Assembly: GCA_900168235.1 (NCBI GenBank)
Contig: FUZG01000003.1
Location: forward strand, 62,001 to 126,000
Length of the DNA: 64,000 nucleotides
Source of the DNA: Lachnospiraceae bacterium
GTDB lineage: Bacteria > Bacillota > Clostridia > Lachnospirales > Lachnospiraceae
Direction: 5' to 3'
Every line of letters starts with the position of its first letter. Position 1 is the stretch's first letter. Positions 7,468-17,255 of this stretch are shown piece by piece. Made by a program: the position numbers and the translations under genes. The notes under the pieces are model-generated. The model did no database searches. It was not told where the DNA came from and saw only the letters and a program-made list of their open reading frames with translations.

Positions 7468-9474
7468 TTATTTCACTCTCGAAGTGCTGATATTTGAGTA
7501 TCCATCAGGAAGTTCAAACTCGACTTCTGCGCACTCGCCGGATCTGATCATGACCTTCTCAAAGCCAATGAGCTCACGAACACAGGTCTTCTCATTGTCA
7601 CCAAAGATCATAACTGTCTCAAGTCCCTCTCTGTCACCGGTGTTCTTTACAGTGACATGCATTTTTTTGCCGTCGCCGGAAATTTTCTCATCGGTCACTT
7701 TGAAAGTGGTGTAGGATAAGCCGTATCCAAACGGGAACTGCACCTTGACGCCGTGCTTATCCGTGTATTTATAACCTATCTCGTAGCCCTCAGTGTAGTG
7801 GACTTTATCCTTCTTTCCAAATTCGCCTACGCTGAATGCTGAGCAGTCCTCAGGCTTAAGGTAGAAGGTCTCGGGAAGTCGTCCGGAAGGATTAACTTCA
7901 CCGAAAATGATATGAGCCAGTGCACGTCCGCCCTCACAGCCGTTGTAATAGGACCAGAGAACAGTGTCAGCCTTGTCGATCCAGGAGCCCATTTCTACTG
8001 AACTGCCGCTTATCAGTACGATAACTGCATCTTTTCTGCAATCCAGGATAGTACTTATGAGCTCATCCTGTCCGTAAGGCAGCTTCATATCATCTTTGTC
8101 AAAGCCCTCTCTGTCGATCACGTGATTAAGACCGCCCACATAGATAACGCTGTCATAATCCACGCTCTTCAGAACCTTTTCAACTTCTTCTCTCTTTTCC
8201 TTGGAGACTTTCTTTATCTGCTCATTTTCCTCTTCGGTCACTTCCAGGCTCTTTTCCTGCCAGCTGATCTCAGTCGCATCAGGCGCGATCTCCGCGTCAT
8301 AGCCTGCGATGAAGTCAACTCTGGTATTTCCGCCCAGATATTCCTTTATTCCGAGGATAGGATTGATCTCGTAAAGTGCCTTGATCTCGGCACTTCCGCC
8401 TCCGAGAGAATGTTGTCTTATAGCATTATCACCGATAACAAGTATCCTCTTCTGCTTTTCAGCCTTAAGAGGAAGTACGTCACTTTCATTTTTAAGAAGG
8501 ACGATGGATTCAGAAGCTACTCTGTATGCTGCTTCCTGATGAGCACGGGTATTATATGCGCCCGCCTTTCTATCACCTTCCAGCATATTGAGCTTGTCCA
8601 TCATGAGAAGGATACGGAATACCTTTTTATCAATGATACTCTCGTCGATCTTCTTCTCCTCGACCATTTTTTTCAGAGGTTCCGCGAAATAATATTCATC
8701 AAAATTGTCTGTTACGGACATTTCTATGTCGCATCCTGCAGATGCTGCCTTATAAGTATCATGAACTCCACCCCAGTCGGAGATCACTACGCCCTCATAA
8801 TCCCATTCGTCTCTCAGGATCTTATTTAAAAGGAACTCGCTTTCACAGCAGTATTCGCCGTAAACACGGTTATACGCTCCCATTACAGAGCGTGCATCGC
8901 CCTCTAAAAGAACTCTTCTAAAGACTTCGAGATATGTGTCCCTGAAGATTTCCTCGTCGATTTCAGAGCTTACAGCCATTCTGGCAGTTTCCTGATTGTT
9001 TAAGGCAAAATGCTTTACGCATGCCGCCACATCATTCTGCTGGATTCCCTTTACGAACTCTATTGCAAGTTCGCTAGTGAGATATCCGTCTTCACTGAAA
9101 TACTCAAAGTTTCTTCCGCAGAGCGGACTTCTCTTCAGGTTGATGCCCGGAGCAAGGATCACATCCTTTCCTCTGCCCCGGGCCTCAGAACCAAGTACAT
9201 CTCCCTCTTCATAAGCAAGTTTTCTGTTAAAAGTGCTTGCAAGAGCACTGTAGCACGGAAGATAAGTCACGAGATCGTCCTGCTGGTTCAGGAAGAGCCA
9301 TTTAGCATCAAAAAACTCTCCCCTGACACCCATAGGACCATCGGAAGTCATGAGACGGGGAACCCCCAGTCTCTCAACTCCCTCTGTATGGAAAAATCCG
9401 CTTCCGTGGATCATTCCGATCTTTTCATCCAGAGTCATCTTCCGAACAATTTCATTAATCTGTTCTTTTGTCAT
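7468..9474 (-). CDS. GH3 beta-glucosidase (cytoplasmic)
   Basis: A 668-aa GH3 enzyme. The N-terminal TIM-barrel is recognisable from SDGPMGVRGE, the substrate-binding KHF...N motif near residues 154-160, and the catalytic nucleophile D233 in VISDWGGVHD. The GH3 C-terminal sandwich follows (SGSSVEMGSW; SYYNGCEGGRALAHIIFGE) and a fibronectin-III-like tail closes the protein. There is no signal peptide, so it hydrolyses imported beta-linked oligosaccharides inside the cell. It is 26 bp behind the second permease and is the last gene of the LacI-regulated cellobiose/cellodextrin operon. It is a hydrolytic counterpart to the GH94 phosphorylase. Confidence 0.92.
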   Translation of the reverse strand: MTKEQINEIVRKMTLDEKIGMIHGSGFFHTEGVERLGVPRLMTSDGPMGVRGEFFDAKWLFLNQQDDLVTYLPCYSALASTFNRKLAYEEGDVLGSEARGRGKDVILAPGINLKRSPLCGRNFEYFSEDGYLTSELAIEFVKGIQQNDVAACVKHFALNNQETARMAVSSEIDEEIFRDTYLEVFRRVLLEGDARSVMGAYNRVYGEYCCESEFLLNKILRDEWDYEGVVISDWGGVHDTYKAASAGCDIEMSVTDNFDEYYFAEPLKKMVEEKKIDESIIDKKVFRILLMMDKLNMLEGDRKAGAYNTRAHQEAAYRVASESIVLLKNESDVLPLKAEKQKRILVIGDNAIRQHSLGGGSAEIKALYEINPILGIKEYLGGNTRVDFIAGYDAEIAPDATEISWQEKSLEVTEEENEQIKKVSKEKREEVEKVLKSVDYDSVIYVGGLNHVIDREGFDKDDMKLPYGQDELISTILDCRKDAVIVLISGSSVEMGSWIDKADTVLWSYYNGCEGGRALAHIIFGEVNPSGRLPETFYLKPEDCSAFSVGEFGKKDKVHYTEGYEIGYKYTDKHGVKVQFPFGYGLSYTTFKVTDEKISGDGKKMHVTVKNTGDREGLETVMIFGDNEKTCVRELIGFEKVMIRSGECAEVEFELPDGYSNISTSRVK

Positions 9475-9500
9475 TTTCGTGCAAATCCTTTAAATGAAGA

Positions 9501-10424
9501 TCAACCCTTGACCGCACCGGCTGTAACACCGCCTACAATATACTTTGAAAGGAAAAGGTATATTACGATTACCGGGAAAATAGATGCAGCGATCATGATA
9601 TAGATCTGACCCATATCAAATCTCAGCCAGTCAGCACCACGGAGCTGTGCCAGGAGGACCGGAAGGGTCTTTTTTGTATCAGTATGCAGGATAAGCGCCG
9701 GTGTGAAGTAATTGTTCCAGCTTCCTACAAAACTAAAGATCAACTGAACACTGATAGCCGGTTTGATAAGCGGCAGGATGATAGTGTTGAATGTACGGAA
9801 CTCACCTGAACCATCGATTCTCGCTGCTTCCACGAGAGACATAGGCAGATTACTTGCCATGTACTGTCTGAAGTAGAAGTATGTTATAGGCGCAGCGATA
9901 GTCGGGATGATGAGCGGCCAAATAGTATCATCCATTCCAAGCTTGTTTATAAGCTGGATGAAACCAAGGATAGTAACCTGTCCCGGGATCATCATGATCG
10001 CAAGGATAAATGCCGCAACAGCTTCTCTTCCCTTAAATCTGTATGTGTTTACCGCATAAGCTGTCATTGCGGAGAAGTAAACACTGAGAACAGAAACAAG
10101 GACAGATACTGTGATACTGTTCACAAAACCCTTTGCTATCGGAATAGTTCCATTTACAAGATTCTGCCAGTTTTCAAGGACATGTGTGCTCGGAAGAACC
10201 GTGAAACCTCTTGTCATCTCGGCATGGGATCTTGTGGAGTTTATGAGAAGTATATAAAACCAGATAAGGCAAAGTGCTGTAAAAAACACCAGTACCGCGT
10301 ATGCAATTACCCGCCGCGCCCTTACTGAAAGGCCGCGGTTTACGTGACTTTCTATTTTATTCATTTTACTTTCTTTCATCTCTGTTGAAGGACCGTGACT
10401 TATATAACTTTCTGCGCTACTCAT
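9501..10424 (-). CDS. Carbohydrate ABC transporter permease, MalG type
   Basis: About 307 aa with six hydrophobic segments and the cytoplasmic loop EAARIDGSGEFRTFNTIILPL, the EAA motif that contacts the ATPase. The start at 10424 is chosen because AAAGGAGG lies 7 nt before this ATG. An ATG 30 nt upstream overlaps the preceding permease and has no such site. It forms the inner-membrane half of a CUT1 importer with the gene at 10441. No ATPase gene is present in the operon. Such importers usually share a housekeeping MsmK-type ATPase. Confidence 0.92.
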   Translation of the reverse strand: MSSAESYISHGPSTEMKESKMNKIESHVNRGLSVRARRVIAYAVLVFFTALCLIWFYILLINSTRSHAEMTRGFTVLPSTHVLENWQNLVNGTIPIAKGFVNSITVSVLVSVLSVYFSAMTAYAVNTYRFKGREAVAAFILAIMMIPGQVTILGFIQLINKLGMDDTIWPLIIPTIAAPITYFYFRQYMASNLPMSLVEAARIDGSGEFRTFNTIILPLIKPAISVQLIFSFVGSWNNYFTPALILHTDTKKTLPVLLAQLRGADWLRFDMGQIYIMIAASIFPVIVIYLFLSKYIVGGVTAGAVKG

Positions 10425-10440
10425 TTCACACCCTCCTTTG

Positions 10441-11346
10441 TCATTCCTTTGCACTGTTGATACGGAATACGATCAGACTCAGGATACCTGTTACAATAAA
10501 CATGAATACTGAAAGAGCACCACCCATACCAAAGTTCTTACTTGTAAGGTACTGATTCAGGTTCATGATAACGGTGATCGTGCTTCCTGCAGGTGTACCC
10601 TTACCATTTGTGAGGATCTGCGGTACATCGTACATCTGAAGACCACCGATAAGTGATGTGATCAGCACATAAATAAAGATGGGACGAAGGATAGGCATTG
10701 TTATACGGAAAAAAATCTGTGTTGCATTTGCTCCGTCAACCTCTGCCGCCTCATAAAGTGAGCTGTCGATACCAAGCATTCCTGCAAGGAGAAGTATTGT
10801 TGTATTTCCAAACCACATAAGGAAATTCATGAGCATGATAAGGATTCTGGATGCTGCCACGCTGTTCATAAATTTGAACGGCTCAGAAATGATGTGAAGA
10901 CTTATTAAAATCTGGTTTACCGGGCCTGCATCTGCAAAGAGTGCAAAGAATAACATAGAAAATGCAGATGCCATGATGAGGTTCGGCATGTAAATGACTG
11001 TCTTAAAAAATCTCTGTCCCTTAAGCCTGAGGCTGGGATCTGAGAACCAATATGCTAAAAGTAAAGCAACTACGATCTGCGGTATGAAACCGCCCACCCA
11101 CATAATGAGTGTATTTCCGAGATACTTCCATATCTCCGGAGCGCTAAGAAGCTTTACGTAGTTTTCTAAACCAACAAAATTCGGACCAATCTGTGTCAGA
11201 CCTGAACGATAATTTTCGAAAAAGCTGTTATAAATTGTAGAAACAAGGGGAATAAAACTGAAGATTGTGTACACAGAGAAGAATGGAATAAGGAATATGT
11301 ATCCCCACCGATCACATCTACTCACGCTGGACGTCTTCCTGCTCAT
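10441..11346 (-). CDS. Carbohydrate ABC transporter permease, MalF/UgpA type
   Basis: A 301-aa CUT1-family permease with an N-terminal membrane segment (GYIFLIPFFSVYTIFSFIP), about six helices in all and the EAA loop EAAEVDGANATQIFFRITMP near residue 200. TGGAGGT precedes ATG. It lies between the binding protein and the second permease and pairs with the latter. The substrate is inferred to be cellobiose or a short cellodextrin because GH3 and GH94 flank the operon under a shared LacI repressor. Confidence 0.92.
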   Translation of the reverse strand: MSRKTSSVSRCDRWGYIFLIPFFSVYTIFSFIPLVSTIYNSFFENYRSGLTQIGPNFVGLENYVKLLSAPEIWKYLGNTLIMWVGGFIPQIVVALLLAYWFSDPSLRLKGQRFFKTVIYMPNLIMASAFSMLFFALFADAGPVNQILISLHIISEPFKFMNSVAASRILIMLMNFLMWFGNTTILLLAGMLGIDSSLYEAAEVDGANATQIFFRITMPILRPIFIYVLITSLIGGLQMYDVPQILTNGKGTPAGSTITVIMNLNQYLTSKNFGMGGALSVFMFIVTGILSLIVFRINSAKE

Positions 11347-11385
11347 AGTGTGTTACCTCCAAAAATCAAGTGAGCTTTTTGCAGA

Positions 11386-11419
11386 ATTGCCTGCCGGAGA
11401 CAAATAACCGGCAGGCAAT
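11386..11419 (-). promoter_or_regulatory. Intra-operon hairpin between binding protein and permease genes
   Basis: ATTGCCTGCCGG and CCGGCAGGCAAT form a perfect 12-bp stem around a 10-nt loop within the 125-bp gap. There is no T-run after it in the direction of transcription, so it is more likely an mRNA-stabilising or partial-attenuation structure, as known between malE and malF, than a full terminator. It would favour excess binding protein. Confidence 0.7.
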
Positions 11420-11471
11420 TTTAATGCACGAACTAATACCGCTTAATAGTAGTAAAAGCTACCTATAGTTA

Positions 11472-12878
11472 TTAATAAGTAAGATCAGGATATCTTGTTG
11501 TAGCAAGTGTATAGAACTGGTCCATAGCCTCATCGATCGACTTGTAGTTACCCTTGATGTAGTCACCCATAGCAGACTGGTAGTCCTGAAGAAGACCCTG
11601 GTCATAAGCTGTAAGGTTAGCCATATCGATTTTGTCAGCACCTGCGCAGAACATCTTCAGAGGATTCTGTCCGCCAAGAACTTCGTTTGAATAAGAATCA
11701 TCGTTTGCAAGCTCTTCCATAACAGTTCTGTTATTTACGAAATCATTATCCTTAAGAACGATGTCCTTCATGATCTCAGGATCACATGTCATCTTCTTCA
11801 TGATATCAGCAACGAGATCTGCATTGTCTGTTCCTGCTGCTGCGCAGATCCATGTTCCGCCCCAGTAGAAGCCCTGAGGACCTTCGATAGCGCCCCAGCC
11901 GCCGTCGTGTGCGACAGAACCTTCTGTATCCTTAGCCATTGAGAAGTCGATAAGCCAAGCCGGTCCAAAGTAAGAGAATACCTTTCCTTCAGGATAGAAT
12001 CCCTTTGTCCAGTCATCAGACCACTGAGCATATGTATCACAGTAACCGGAATCTACGAGCTTCTTGGAATCCTCAACCCACTTAATGAGGTTGTCATCTA
12101 CCTGAATCTTGTTGTTTTCATCAACCCAAGGAAGTGCTGCATTGTTCTGGTATACACGGAATGTATCCTCATGAGAAGAAACTACGTGATATCCTGCATC
12201 CTTAAGCTTAGCTGCTGACTCATTGAACTTATCCCAGTCAGAGAAATTCTTCTGAACTTCTTCCGGATCATCAGAACCGAATACTTCCTTAGCGATCGCT
12301 CTGTCGTAGATCATAACGCCCGGGCAGCCCTGCCATGAAGTACCCTTGATAACTCCATTGGAATCTGTAACAACGTCCTGTGTGTACTTGTACTGATCCT
12401 TCATATCATCAGCTGTAACACCAAGATCAGTAACAGGAAGTGTATAATCTGTATCTGTATACTTAACAGCGTAATCAGCTTCTACAAGGAAGAGGTCGAT
12501 CTTCTCATCTGTTGCTGCGCTCTCCTGTGCAAGAAGGAGCTCATCAAGTCTGTTCTGATAAGCGTTTTCCTGGTTAGGAGTGATGAGCCACTTTACAGTA
12601 ACATCACCGATCTTACCTGTTGTTCCGTCTACTTCCTCATATCCGGGATAGTGATCGATAAGACGTGACTTGAACTCTTCGTTCCATGCACAAATATTAA
12701 GGACCTTTCCACCGTCTGCAGTTGCTACTGCTGAATCACCTGTTTCTGCCTGTGCAGATGCTGCTGACTCAGGACTCTCTGCTGCAGAACTGTTTGAACT
12801 TGTTGCGTTCGCACAACCTGAGAGCATACCTACTACCATTGCTGTTGAAAGCAGTACGCCGAGCATTTTTCTTCTCAT
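11472..12878 (-). CDS. Extracellular sugar-binding lipoprotein of ABC importer
   Basis: A 468-aa family-1 solute-binding protein. The N-terminus has a lipoprotein signal peptide ending MLSGC with Cys22 as the lipid-modified residue. A Ser/Ala/Glu-rich linker follows before the mature domain (KVLNICAWNEEF). Trp-rich stretches (YFGPAWLIDF; WGAIEGPQGFYWGG) are typical of cello- and xylo-oligosaccharide binders that stack sugars on aromatics. It is the first transport gene, 56 bp behind the LacI gene. It captures the sugar at the membrane surface and hands it to the two permeases. Confidence 0.92.
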   Translation of the reverse strand: MRRKMLGVLLSTAMVVGMLSGCANATSSNSSAAESPESAASAQAETGDSAVATADGGKVLNICAWNEEFKSRLIDHYPGYEEVDGTTGKIGDVTVKWLITPNQENAYQNRLDELLLAQESAATDEKIDLFLVEADYAVKYTDTDYTLPVTDLGVTADDMKDQYKYTQDVVTDSNGVIKGTSWQGCPGVMIYDRAIAKEVFGSDDPEEVQKNFSDWDKFNESAAKLKDAGYHVVSSHEDTFRVYQNNAALPWVDENNKIQVDDNLIKWVEDSKKLVDSGYCDTYAQWSDDWTKGFYPEGKVFSYFGPAWLIDFSMAKDTEGSVAHDGGWGAIEGPQGFYWGGTWICAAAGTDNADLVADIMKKMTCDPEIMKDIVLKDNDFVNNRTVMEELANDDSYSNEVLGGQNPLKMFCAGADKIDMANLTAYDQGLLQDYQSAMGDYIKGNYKSIDEAMDQFYTLATTRYPDLTY

Positions 12879-12934
12879 AACTACTTTGCCTCCCTTTTCT
12901 TTTGAAAGTTTCTTGCTCCAATTTTTTATAGTAT

Positions 12935-14020
12935 TTAAATCGACACACGTCGAATTAAATCAGAAGAATTATTCTTACGTATCATTTCTACATTGTTAAG
13001 ATTTGATACAGATTCGCCTTCATCAAGCTTTCCTTCTATTAAAAGGTGCTCGATGAGTGTTCCTTTCGGATTATTGATAAGTGCTATAAGCTTCTGTGCT
13101 GCCAGAGATCCGATCTTTTTCGTATCCTGTACAACCGTTGTAAGCCTCGGAGTTATCCTCCTTGCAATGTCGATACCATCGTATCCCACTATAGAGATAT
13201 CTTCCGGTATTCTCAAACCTCTCTCCCGGATCGCATTCATTCCGCCTATTGAAGAAAAATCATCAGGATATATAATACATGTTGGCGGATCAGCAAGATC
13301 CAAAAGTTTCTGTGTAGCTTCATAAGTCCTTATCGTGTCTCTGTAGGGTGCCTGCTCTATATATTCATCCGGCACCGAAACTGATAATTCCTGAAGCGTA
13401 TTATAGAAACATGAGAGTCGGCTCTGTGTAACCGCTGTTTTCTTGGAATCGTGAATGTAAGCGATCTTCCTGTGGCCCTGCTTGTACACATATGTGACAA
13501 GTTCCCGCATGCCTTTGACGTTGTCTGACATAACTGCAATGCAGTTATTGAACATGTGGTCAATGGTCACGACCGGTATACTGCTGCTTACAAGTTCATA
13601 AACCTGTGGATCGGTAAAGTCGACACAGGCGATCACCACTCCATCAAAGCCTCTGTACAGAGCATGTGACAGATAAGACATATTATTCACTCTGCTCCTA
13701 TTGGAATTTATGAACGTGATGTCATATCCATTCTTCTCAGCAGTGGTCTTGAAACTGTCAAGCACACGCGAAAAGTAATCATGTGTCAGTCCGCTGTTCG
13801 CTTCATCAACGAAGAGGACTCCGATATTATTGGTTCTTTTGGTTTTCAAAGCCTGGGCTGCAGCGTTTGGTCTGTATCCAAGTTCGTCAGCAACTTTTCT
13901 GACGTGTTCCTTGGTTTCCTCGCTGATATCGCTGTGATCATTTAATGCTTTTGATACTGTAGCGATCGAAACCCCGCAGGCCTTTGAGATATCTTTCAAA
14001 GATACTGTTCTTTTAGCCAT
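12935..14020 (-). CDS. LacI-family repressor of the cellobiose locus
   Basis: A 361-aa LacI/GalR regulator. The DNA-binding head is at residues 2-60 (LKDISKACGVSIATVSKALN, then the hinge helix YRPNAAAQALKTKRT). A periplasmic-binding-like sugar-sensing domain follows. It sits between the importer operon and the divergent GH94 gene. Three LacI-type palindromes in the intergenic region (14042, 14203 and 14365) support joint control of GH94 and auto-control. The inducer is inferred to be cellobiose or a phosphorolysis product. The ribosome site is weak (GGGAAAAATT), which may keep repressor levels low. Confidence 0.93.
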   Translation of the reverse strand: MAKRTVSLKDISKACGVSIATVSKALNDHSDISEETKEHVRKVADELGYRPNAAAQALKTKRTNNIGVLFVDEANSGLTHDYFSRVLDSFKTTAEKNGYDITFINSNRSRVNNMSYLSHALYRGFDGVVIACVDFTDPQVYELVSSSIPVVTIDHMFNNCIAVMSDNVKGMRELVTYVYKQGHRKIAYIHDSKKTAVTQSRLSCFYNTLQELSVSVPDEYIEQAPYRDTIRTYEATQKLLDLADPPTCIIYPDDFSSIGGMNAIRERGLRIPEDISIVGYDGIDIARRITPRLTTVVQDTKKIGSLAAQKLIALINNPKGTLIEHLLIEGKLDEGESVSNLNNVEMIRKNNSSDLIRRVSI

Positions 14021-14041
14021 AATTTTTCCCGTTCAGTTCAC

Positions 14042-14090
14042 TTAATCGTTTTCGTAAGTCAAATATACATCATTCTGCCCCGATACACAA
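14042..14090 (-). promoter_or_regulatory. lacI-type gene promoter with overlapping operator-like site
   Basis: On the minus strand, -35 TTGTGT (14085-14090), a 17-nt spacer and -10 TATATT (14062-14067) read toward the repressor gene. A degenerate operator, TTAATCGTTTTC on the plus strand (14042-14053), lies at the expected start site, which points to autoregulation. Confidence 0.55.
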
Positions 14091-14201
14091 GTTAAACATT
14101 TAATTTTTTGTGCATCATTGTCGATTTTGTGTATTTTCTACAAAACAAGCTAAATTTTTCATGGATTTTTTCTGATTCAACTCGTTTTTCTTATTCTTTT
14201 T

Positions 14202-14215
14202 CTTAAACGTTTACG
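14202..14215. promoter_or_regulatory. LacI-type operator, upstream site
   Basis: CTTAAACGTTTACG matches the downstream palindrome at 14364-14377 at 12 of 14 positions. The two sites are 162 bp apart, close to 15 helical turns, a spacing compatible with repressor-mediated looping. Confidence 0.65.
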
Positions 14216-14318
14216 TGAAATAACTAAACACAGTCCTCTTTACCGTCTATATGTACCCGTTTCTGTACTTTTCCTTCTATTATTAGGCTTTATAAGGGTA
14301 ATTTTTAATATTTTCCTA

Positions 14319-14347
14319 TTGCATAATGTCGTTTTCACATATATAAT
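14319..14347 (+). promoter_or_regulatory. GH94 promoter
   Basis: -35 TTGCAT (14319-14324), exactly 17 nt, and a consensus -10 TATAAT (14342-14347). The predicted start of transcription is about 14354, just ahead of the operator. Confidence 0.8.
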
Positions 14348-14363
14348 TCCCCTATGTAATCAT

Positions 14364-14377
14364 CTTAAACGTTTAAG
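14364..14377. promoter_or_regulatory. LacI-type operator, perfect palindrome
   Basis: CTTAAACGTTTAAG is a perfect 14-bp palindrome centred on CG, the LacI/GalR consensus form. It lies about +10 to +24 of the predicted GH94 transcript, where a bound repressor would block elongation. AGGAGG follows at 14382-14387, ahead of ATG 14393. Confidence 0.85.
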
Positions 14378-14392
14378 TATTAGGAGGTATTT

Positions 14393-16840
14393 ATGAAATT
14401 CGGCTTCTTTGATGATGATGCGAGGGAGTATGTCATCACCACACCCAAGACACCTTTACCCTGGATCAACTACCTTGGCAACAAGGAGTTCTTTTCCCTG
14501 ATATCCAACACATGCGGCGGATACACATTTTACAAGGATGCAAAGCTTTTAAGGCTCACAAGATACAGATACAATAATGTTCCTTATGACAACAACGGTA
14601 AGTATTTCTATATTAAGGATGTTACCGAAAATAACGAAACTGTCTGGAATCCGGGCTGGCAGCCTGTAAAGACTGCTCTCGACAGCTACGAATGCCGTCA
14701 CGGTCTGGGTTACAGCAAATTTAAGTCTTCTAAGAATGATGTAGAAGCTGATCTCCTGACTTTTGTTCCCATGAATGACAACTGTGAGATCTCAAAGCTC
14801 ACTATTACAAATAAGAAGAACACAACAGCAAAGCTGTCCCTCTTCTCTTATGTCGAGTGGTGTCTCTGGAATGCAGACGATGATATGAAGAATTTCCAGC
14901 GTAATCTCAGCACAGGTGAGGTTGAGGTCACACGCGGAGGCTCTGTCATCTTCCACAAGACCGAGTACAGAGAGCGCAGAAATCACTACGCGATCTATGG
15001 CGTAAACAGTGAAGTAAACGGTTTCGATACAAGCCGTGACGCTTTCCTCGGCGCATACAACGGTCCGGACAGCCCGGATGTCGTAGCAGCAGGTAAAGCC
15101 ACAAATTCTGTAGCAAGCGGATGGTCTCCTATCGCTTCTCACCAGATCGACATCACACTTGAACCCAACGAGTCAAAGACTCTTATCTTTACTCTGGGCT
15201 ATATAGAAAATGCAGAGGATGACAAGTGGGAGGCTCCTTCTGTTGTGAACAAGAAGGCTGCTTACGAGATGCTTGATAAGTACAGCACAGAAGCTAATGT
15301 TGACAGTGCTTTTTCTGCGCTTGCTGACTACTGGAACGATCTCCTCGGTATCTACCACGTTTCATCTTCTAATGAGAAGGTTGACCGTATGGTCAATATC
15401 TGGAACCAGTACCAGTGTATGGTTACTTTCAATATGTCCAGATCTGCTTCCTACTATGAGTCAGGAATCGGCAGAGGTATGGGGTTCAGAGATTCCTGTC
15501 AGGATCTTCTGGGCTTCGTTCACCTTATCCCGGACAGAGCAAGACAGCGTATCATCGACATCGCTTCTACTCAGTTCCAGGACGGAAGCGCTTATCACCA
15601 GTATCAGCCCCTTACTAAGAAGGGTAATTCCGACATCGGTTCCGGATTTAACGATGACCCGCTGTGGCTCATCGCAGGTACAAGCGCATATATAAGAGAG
15701 ACCGGTGACCTCTCCATCCTTAAGGAAATGGTTCCTTTCGACAACGATATGAGCGTTGCAAAGACTCTTATGGAGCACCTCAAGTGTTCATTTAACTTTA
15801 CTGCTACTCACAAGGGTCCTCACGGTCTGCCTCTTATCGGTCGTGCAGACTGGAATGACTGTCTGAACCTGAACTGCTTCTCAGAGCATCCGGGTGAATC
15901 TTTCCAGACTTTCGGACCTTCTGAAGGACCTGTTGCAGAGTCTGTATTTATCGCAGGAATGTTCGTTAAGTACGGTGAAGAGTATGCTGAGCTCGCTGAG
16001 CTTCTCGGCGACACTGCCGAAGCTGAGAGAGCACGTGCCGAGGTTAAGAAGGTTTATGATGCGACTCTCGAGTACGGCTGGGACGGCGACTGGTTCGTAA
16101 GAGCTTATGACGCTCACTCCAACAAGGTTGGTTCCAAGGAGTGCGAGGAAGGTCAGATCTACATCGAGCCTCAGGGCTTCTGTGTTCTTGCAGGTATCGG
16201 TGTTGAGGAAGGTCTTGCTGCGAAGGCTCTTAAGAGCGTTGAGGAGAAGCTTGATACCAAGTACGGTGTAATGATCCTCCAGCCTGCTTATACCAAGTAT
16301 CACCTTGAGCTCGGTGAAGTAAGCTCTTATCCGCCGGGATACAAGGAAAACGGCGGTATCTTCTGCCACAACAATCCTTGGGTTTCTATCGCTGAGACTG
16401 TTCTTGGTCACGGCGACAGAGCTTTCGAGATCTACAAGAAGACCTGCCCGGCTTACATCGAGGAGATCAGCGAGGTTCACTGCACAGAGCCTTATGTTTA
16501 CTCCCAGATGGTCGGCGGACGTGACGCGAAGTTCTTCGGACAGGGCAAAAACAGCTGGCTTACAGGTACAGCTGCATGGACATTCGTAAATATCTCACAG
16601 TTTATCCTTGGTGTTTACCCGACACACAATGGTCTTTCTATTAATCCTTGTGTTCCTGAAGGATTTGGTGATTTCTCTCTTACACGTAAGTACAGGGATG
16701 GAATTTACAAGATTTCTGTAAAGACTAATGGTTCTCAGAAGGGCATCAAGAAGCTTATCGTGAACGGCACAGAGATTTCCGGAAATGTTATTCCGTATGA
16801 TGCTTCTGTTAAGGAATATGTTGTTGAAGCTATCATGTGA
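14393..16840 (+). CDS. Cellobiose phosphorylase (GH94)
   Basis: An 815-aa GH94 enzyme of the usual length. It catalyses cellobiose + phosphate to alpha-glucose-1-phosphate + glucose, saving ATP. The N-terminus ([15 protein letters not shown]...[10 protein letters not shown]) and the stretch [10 protein letters not shown] are typical of true cellobiose phosphorylases. The (alpha/alpha)6 barrel carries [10 protein letters not shown] with the general acid D489, which corresponds to D490 of the Cellvibrio gilvus enzyme. The start is fixed by AGGAGG 5 nt upstream. There is no signal peptide, so it is cytoplasmic. It is transcribed alone from a LacI-controlled promoter, divergent from the importer that supplies its substrate. 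Related cellodextrin or chitobiose phosphorylases are the alternatives. Confidence 0.93.
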   Translation: MKFGFFDDDAREYVITTPKTPLPWINYLGNKEFFSLISNTCGGYTFYKDAKLLRLTRYRYNNVPYDNNGKYFYIKDVTENNETVWNPGWQPVKTALDSYECRHGLGYSKFKSSKNDVEADLLTFVPMNDNCEISKLTITNKKNTTAKLSLFSYVEWCLWNADDDMKNFQRNLSTGEVEVTRGGSVIFHKTEYRERRNHYAIYGVNSEVNGFDTSRDAFLGAYNGPDSPDVVAAGKATNSVASGWSPIASHQIDITLEPNESKTLIFTLGYIENAEDDKWEAPSVVNKKAAYEMLDKYSTEANVDSAFSALADYWNDLLGIYHVSSSNEKVDRMVNIWNQYQCMVTFNMSRSASYYESGIGRGMGFRDSCQDLLGFVHLIPDRARQRIIDIASTQFQDGSAYHQYQPLTKKGNSDIGSGFNDDPLWLIAGTSAYIRETGDLSILKEMVPFDNDMSVAKTLMEHLKCSFNFTATHKGPHGLPLIGRADWNDCLNLNCFSEHPGESFQTFGPSEGPVAESVFIAGMFVKYGEEYAELAELLGDTAEAERARAEVKKVYDATLEYGWDGDWFVRAYDAHSNKVGSKECEEGQIYIEPQGFCVLAGIGVEEGLAAKALKSVEEKLDTKYGVMILQPAYTKYHLELGEVSSYPPGYKENGGIFCHNNPWVSIAETVLGHGDRAFEIYKKTCPAYIEEISEVHCTEPYVYSQMVGGRDAKFFGQGKNSWLTGTAAWTFVNISQFILGVYPTHNGLSINPCVPEGFGDFSLTRKYRDGIYKISVKTNGSQKGIKKLIVNGTEISGNVIPYDASVKEYVVEAIM

Positions 16841-16877
16841 TCATATTCCTTGACGTTAGCAGTCTCTTCTTTTCTTT

Positions 16878-16911
16878 ATCCCCCGCAGTGGTCTGTCTGC
16901 GGGGGATTTTT
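16878..16911 (+). terminator. Terminator of GH94 gene
   Basis: ATCCCCCGCAG and CTGCGGGGGAT form an 11-bp GC-rich stem with an 8-nt loop, followed by TTTTT. Confidence 0.92.
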
Positions 16912-16920
16912 CATAATACA

Positions 16921-17063
16921 AAACAAGTTACGCTAGGCTCGACAAAACCTCGCCAAGCGAACTTGCATAACACGCACTGCACAGCATAGCTTCAATCACG
17001 CAAATCAAAGATTTGCTATTTCAGCCATAAGCTCGAAAATACCTCGCTAAGTGCTCCGAAAAT
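16921..17063. repeat. Modular intergenic repeat A, long form
   Basis: It starts CAAGTTACGCTAGGCTCG and ends CTCGCTAAGTGCTCCG. The element carries two partial copies of one unit (CTCGA...ACCTCGC-AAG) separated by about 80 bp. That interior contains GCAAATC-AAA-GATTTGC, a perfect 7-bp hairpin. In the copy at 33865 the loop differs (AATA) but the stem is kept. It lies between the GH94 terminator and the tRNA terminator. Confidence 0.8.
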
Positions 17064-17065
17064 AA

Positions 17066-17102
17066 AAAAAGCGGAGGTACAGTTTTCTGTACTTCCGCTT
17101 TC
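17066..17102 (-). terminator. Terminator of tRNA-Thr transcript
   Basis: On the minus strand AAGCGGAAGTACAG and CTGTACCTCCGCTT form a near-perfect 14-bp stem closed by AAAA, followed by a run of seven T. It directly abuts repeat A. Confidence 0.88.
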
Positions 17103-17108
17103 TATATA

Positions 17109-17181
<73 letters not shown>

Positions 17182-17255
17182 TTAGCAACAGATGTTATTA
17201 TACGTTTTCACCCGCTGCTTGTCAATCCTTTTTTGCCGTCAACACGTGCGAGGCA

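Noticed and set aside
16921-17063. Treating repeat A as an IS fragment
   Set aside because: No transposase remnant, no consistent terminal inverted repeats and no target duplications. The modular structure fits an intergenic repeat better.
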